5,965 bases of DNA from Bacteroidota bacterium (GTDB lineage Bacteria > Bacteroidota > Bacteroidia > Bacteroidales > Prolixibacteraceae), in NCBI GenBank assembly GCA_030632865.1, contig DAOVTY010000205.1, positions 1 through 5,965 on the forward strand. Reading direction: 5' to 3'. The notes below the pieces were generated by a model, which ran no database searches, was not told the DNA's origin, and was given only the letters and a program-made list of their open reading frames with translations. Positions 4,976 to 5,965 of this stretch are shown here, piece by piece. Both the position numbers and the translations under genes were made by a program. Every line of letters starts with the position of its first letter. The first letter of the stretch is position 1.

Positions 4976-5965
4976 TTATTCTTTACTATTTGTAACAATA
5001 TCGTATGTCTTTTCTCTCTCTTCTGCTTGTTTTTGCCAATCAGGAACCATATTCTTAATAAATTCTTCTTTATCTGAATTCATTTTATCAACATCTAAAC
5101 CGATAAACTTCTGTGCTTTAGCTTTTGTAGAAATATCAGGATAGGGTACTTCACTATTAAAACCAAATTCTGCAAATAAACGAGCAAGTTTTAATCGGGT
5201 TTCCTGAACAGTAGTAATACCGGTTGAAATAATTCTGCCCGATTCAATTGGTGAATGAAATGAACCACCATGACTTGCAGCCACATAATCCCAACGCCAT
5301 TGCGCATGTCTTATTCCCATTAGAATATCTTGCATCTGATTTTCCGAGGCTCCCAAGTCCCATGCTTTTTTTGCTTCTACATGAGCACGTACCAATAACT
5401 CCTCAAGTTTATCACGATTTTCAATAATTTTATCTTGTCGTTCGTAAACATTAGTCATTAAAGTTGAACTTTCTTCACGATGACAAACCTGACACGAATT
5501 GGCAATATTATTTAATGGCGACTGCATTTTATGGTCGGTAAATTTTTGTCCTCCTTCACTTTTATAGGGCATGTGGCAATCGGCACACGAAACACCACGC
5601 TGTGCATGAATTCCTGTCAAGTACATTTCGTAGCCCGGATGTTGTGTTTTTAACATAGGAGCTTTACTTATTGAATGTGTCCAATCACTAAATTCAATAT
5701 TATCATAATACTCCTCCATTCCTTCTACTGTAAGACCATTATCCCAAGGAAAAGTTAAATAATTAGCTCCTTCGACAACTGTTTTATCAAAGTAATATTC
5801 CACATGGCACTGCGCACAAACCAAACTACGCATTTCCTGGTGGCTGGCTTTTTTAATATCTTTTCCCATTCTTTCAAATGCTTCAACCAATGCCGGGCGA
5901 GTAATTGTTAAATTCATAGTTTTAGAATCGTGACAATCGGCACATCCAATAGTATTAACTATTTC
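4976..5965 (-). CDS. nrfA: Cytochrome c nitrite reductase NrfA (ammonia-forming), 5' end outside window
   Basis: The last 329 residues of the periplasmic pentahaem enzyme that reduces nitrite to ammonium with six electrons. The frame stays open to the window edge: 16 residues precede the first Met (5917-5915), including a haem site, so that Met is not the start. Counting from the edge, four CxxCH sites are visible: CADCH 8-12, CAQCH 50-54, CADCH 127-131 and CQVCH 158-162, i.e. haems 2-5. The active-site haem 1 (normally CWxCK) and the signal peptide, some 150-170 residues, lie off the window. VEYYF (55-59) carries the catalytic Tyr and calcium ligands, KTQ (106-108) the other calcium ligands Lys and Gln, and GIHAQRG (118-124) the active-site His. 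TDHKMQSPL and HAQWRWD...SHG (His145, His220, His232) supply distal haem ligands. All functional residues of this part are intact. The electron donor gene (usually nrfH) would be upstream. Confidence 0.96.
   Translation of the reverse strand, partial: EIVNTIGCADCHDSKTMNLTITRPALVEAFERMGKDIKKASHQEMRSLVCAQCHVEYYFDKTVVEGANYLTFPWDNGLTVEGMEEYYDNIEFSDWTHSISKAPMLKTQHPGYEMYLTGIHAQRGVSCADCHMPYKSEGGQKFTDHKMQSPLNNIANSCQVCHREESSTLMTNVYERQDKIIENRDKLEELLVRAHVEAKKAWDLGASENQMQDILMGIRHAQWRWDYVAASHGGSFHSPIESGRIISTGITTVQETRLKLARLFAEFGFNSEVPYPDISTKAKAQKFIGLDVDKMNSDKEEFIKNMVPDWQKQAEEREKTYDIVTNSKE

Noticed and set aside
5915..5917. Met as the start of the nitrite reductase
   Set aside because: The frame remains open upstream to the window edge and includes a CxxCH haem site followed by the NrfA-type sequence, so the gene begins outside the window.
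1..5965. CRISPR array, prophage or defence island
   Set aside because: No regularly spaced repeats, integrase, cas or phage genes; only the MazEF pair has any defence association.

Overview
The window looks like part of a Bacteroidetes chromosome, plausibly a Marinilabiliales/Prolixibacteraceae-type marine or sediment anaerobe; this assignment is inference. It is AT-rich, none of the three start codons examined has a clear Shine-Dalgarno sequence, and the promoter before the first gene pair is a textbook Bacteroidetes TTTG-N20-TAnnTTTG. The intergenic repeat encodes the GTDCKSAPAR-type peptide that I recall as a common spurious translation in this phylum.

Layout from left to right. Positions 1-225 hold a pair of inverted repeats that may mark a small non-autonomous element, followed by the promoter. 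Positions 226-785 hold a compact type II toxin-antitoxin pair, mazE and mazF, overlapping by 10 nt. Positions 786-1359 (574 nt) hold no intact gene. They contain two REP-like hairpins of identical architecture, a minus-strand intrinsic terminator and, just upstream of it on the minus strand, a decayed 3' end of an outer-membrane porin gene. Positions 1360-3549 encode a 729-residue bacterial homologue of the SLC12 cation-chloride cotransporters. Positions 3550-3733 separate convergent genes and carry a perfect 40-nt palindrome. Positions 3734-5965, on the minus strand, hold the 3' part of an operon for dissimilatory nitrite reduction to ammonium: nrfA (cytochrome c nitrite reductase, 5' end outside the window) followed after 21 nt by an alginate-export-type outer-membrane beta-barrel.

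The NrfA/porin pair suggests nitrite ammonification in the periplasm, with the barrel possibly serving anion passage; the transporter suggests ion or solute homeostasis; the MazEF pair is an accessory stability or stress module beside repeat-rich DNA. I see no clearly new multi-gene system. The most informative non-obvious observation is the porin relic at 988-1050, which matches the intact porin's C-terminus at 14 of 21 residues and lies on the other side of the transporter gene.
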